Of a stretch of 55,195 bases of DNA, positions 54,050-55,195 are shown piece after piece. The position numbers and the translations under genes are program-made. Location of the stretch: the NCBI GenBank assembly GCA_016789705.1, contig JAEUQR010000171.1, forward strand, positions 1 to 55,195, written 5' to 3'. The notes below the pieces were generated by a model, which was not told the origin of the DNA, did no database searches, and saw only the letters and a list, made by a program, of their open reading frames with translations. The DNA comes from Acidobacteriota bacterium (GTDB lineage Bacteria > Acidobacteriota > Vicinamibacteria > Vicinamibacterales > UBA2999). Within the stretch, counting starts at the first letter, position 1; the number at the start of each line of letters is the position of its first letter.

Positions 54050-55195
54050 TTACTGCTGACGCGCCTGGTTGGTCGTGGCGCCCGCTGCCTGCGGCAGCGC
54101 CAGCGAGATGTACTCGCCGCGGTAGTTGCCGCCGCTCACGCCCACCACGATGTACTGGCGGCCGTTCATCGAGTAGGTCATCGGCATACCGACGATTGGC
54201 GCCGGCAGCAGCACTTCGCCCACCTGCGCACCGGTCATCTTGTCGTAGGCGCGGAGCATCGCGCCACGAGCGCGTCCCGGAGGCGCCGTGAACGACGGGT
54301 CGCCGGCAATCACGAGCGTCTTCGTGATGAGCACGCCGACGCTGCCGTTCTGGCCCGTCTTGCCGAGGTTCATGCCCTTCAGCATCGGGTGATCGCGCAC
54401 CGCGTCCGGGGTGTCGCCGTGCGGCACCTGGAACAGCAGCGAGCCGTTCTTGAGGTCGATGGCCGCCATCACACCGTAAGGCGGCTTCACGAGCGGCAGG
54501 CCGTTCAGGCCTTCACCGAGCTTGCGGCGGCCTTCCGACCCCGGGAAGTTCTCGGGCGCGGCGCCCGGACGGCGTGGCAGGCCGTAGTCGGGGTCCGCTT
54601 CCCAGCGCGGCAGGCGCGCCTTGGTCTTGAAGTTCTCGGGGTTGACCTTGTCGAACTCTTCCTGGTCGTAGTGCCCCACGGTGACCGCGGAGTTGCCGGC
54701 CTGCGTGTAGAAGATGCCCGTCTCGGGATCGAAGCCCGAACCCGGCCAGTTCACGCCGCCGTTCCAGTTGGCGATGTTGATCGAGCCGAGCTTATCGGGC
54801 GACTCCGGACCGGTCGGCGGCACGTAGGGCGTCTGCTCCCAGCGGAAGTGCTTCAGGTTCTCGAGCGCCTGCTTGCGCAGCTCGGGCGTGAAGTCGATGA
54901 GGTCGCTCTCGGCCACGTGCGTGCGCGAGTAGGCCGGGGGCTTGCTCGGGAAGGGCTGCGTCGGGGCGGTGCGTTCCCCCTTCATCGTCGACTGCGGCAC
55001 CGGCTTCTCGTCGATCGGCCAGATGGGTTTGCCGGTGATGCGGTCAAACGTATAGAGCCAGCCCTGCTTGCTCGGCACGGCCACGAGCTTGCGCGGCGTG
55101 CCGTCGACGACCGTGTCGATGAGGAGCGGCGCCGACGACATGTCGTGGTCCCAGATCGGGTGGTGCACGAACTGGAAGTGCCACTTGTACTTGCC
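54050..55195 (-). CDS. PQQ-binding beta-propeller dehydrogenase, C-terminal part (partial)
   Basis: The last 381 codons of a gene that enters from the right edge; the first visible residues are GKYKWHFQFVHHPIWDHDM. This is the typical inner blade of quinoprotein glucose/alcohol dehydrogenases, followed by KQGWLYTFDRITGKPIWPI, NGGVNWPGSGFDPETGIFY and AAIDLKNGSLLFQVPHGDTP. The closing MPMTYSMNGRQYIVVGVSGG is also usual. No cytochrome c motif is present in the visible part. A start codon is not in the window. It is transcribed towards the terminator at 53947-53977. Confidence 0.88.
   Translation of the reverse strand, partial: GKYKWHFQFVHHPIWDHDMSSAPLLIDTVVDGTPRKLVAVPSKQGWLYTFDRITGKPIWPIDEKPVPQSTMKGERTAPTQPFPSKPPAYSRTHVAESDLIDFTPELRKQALENLKHFRWEQTPYVPPTGPESPDKLGSINIANWNGGVNWPGSGFDPETGIFYTQAGNSAVTVGHYDQEEFDKVNPENFKTKARLPRWEADPDYGLPRRPGAAPENFPGSEGRRKLGEGLNGLPLVKPPYGVMAAIDLKNGSLLFQVPHGDTPDAVRDHPMLKGMNLGKTGQNGSVGVLITKTLVIAGDPSFTAPPGRARGAMLRAYDKMTGAQVGEVLLPAPIVGMPMTYSMNGRQYIVVGVSGGNYRGEYISLALPQAAGATTNQARQQ

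Overview
This is a high-GC bacterial chromosome segment, densely coding, with no transposase, phage, tRNA, rRNA or CRISPR. It most resembles Acidobacteriota, probably class Vicinamibacteria. The reasons are an orphan MacB-like permease of the ADOP type (48065-50518), DUF6152, DUF305/LVIVD and DUF5117-metalloprotease genes, many exported TPR and hypothetical proteins, and several PQQ beta-propeller enzymes. The phylum call rests on remembered family distributions, not on a search. No intergenic gap exceeds about 175 bases.

Layout. 1-2737: start of an LVIVD-type gene, a DUF305 lipoprotein and a divergent exported TPR protein. 2749-8184: an ECF sigma factor, its anti-sigma factor and an exported IPT-domain protein, divergent from a large exported TPR-CHAT protease. 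8212-13203: a CWC zinc-finger protein, then an apparent amino-acid catabolic run (APC permease, DUF1028 protein, hydroxyproline-type enolase, Tat-exported FAH-family enzyme). 13212-16665: a secreted repeat protein, a catalytically dead HtrA-like protein paired with a small LuxR-type regulator, a lipoprotein and an NTF2-like protein. 16734-26044: a co-directional run (PQQ sugar dehydrogenase, S9 peptidase, P-loop kinase, Ca2+-type P-ATPase, SUI1 factor, HrpB helicase). 26137-32344: multicopper oxidase, ABC-F ATPase, HupE/UreJ protein with an anchor protein, and a DUF6152 pair.

32360-36103 is a compact pcaHGBCD operon that takes protocatechuate to 3-oxoadipate. It is divergent from an SLC13-type carrier that may import an acid substrate or product. 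37743-42928 holds a metzincin-type protease, a GltS-like symporter and a DAO-family oxidoreductase. 42969-47937 holds a second secreted repeat protein, a giant membrane/spermidine-synthase-like/TPR fusion and a small exported protein. 48065-55195 holds the ADOP permease, DctA, a tandem universal stress protein and two PQQ enzymes, the last running off the window.

Two signals cut across the genes. First, about ten start codons are preceded at 6-8 bases by a TAnnnT hexamer and have no clear Shine-Dalgarno. This suggests leaderless transcription, and both sides of three divergent gene pairs show it. Second, two copies of an identical 49-base palindrome, each with a third half-site at the same spacing, lie at 30970 and 37651. 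The most system-like candidates are the pseudo-HtrA/LuxR pair (14347-15636) and the ECF/anti-sigma/CHAT locus (2749-8184).
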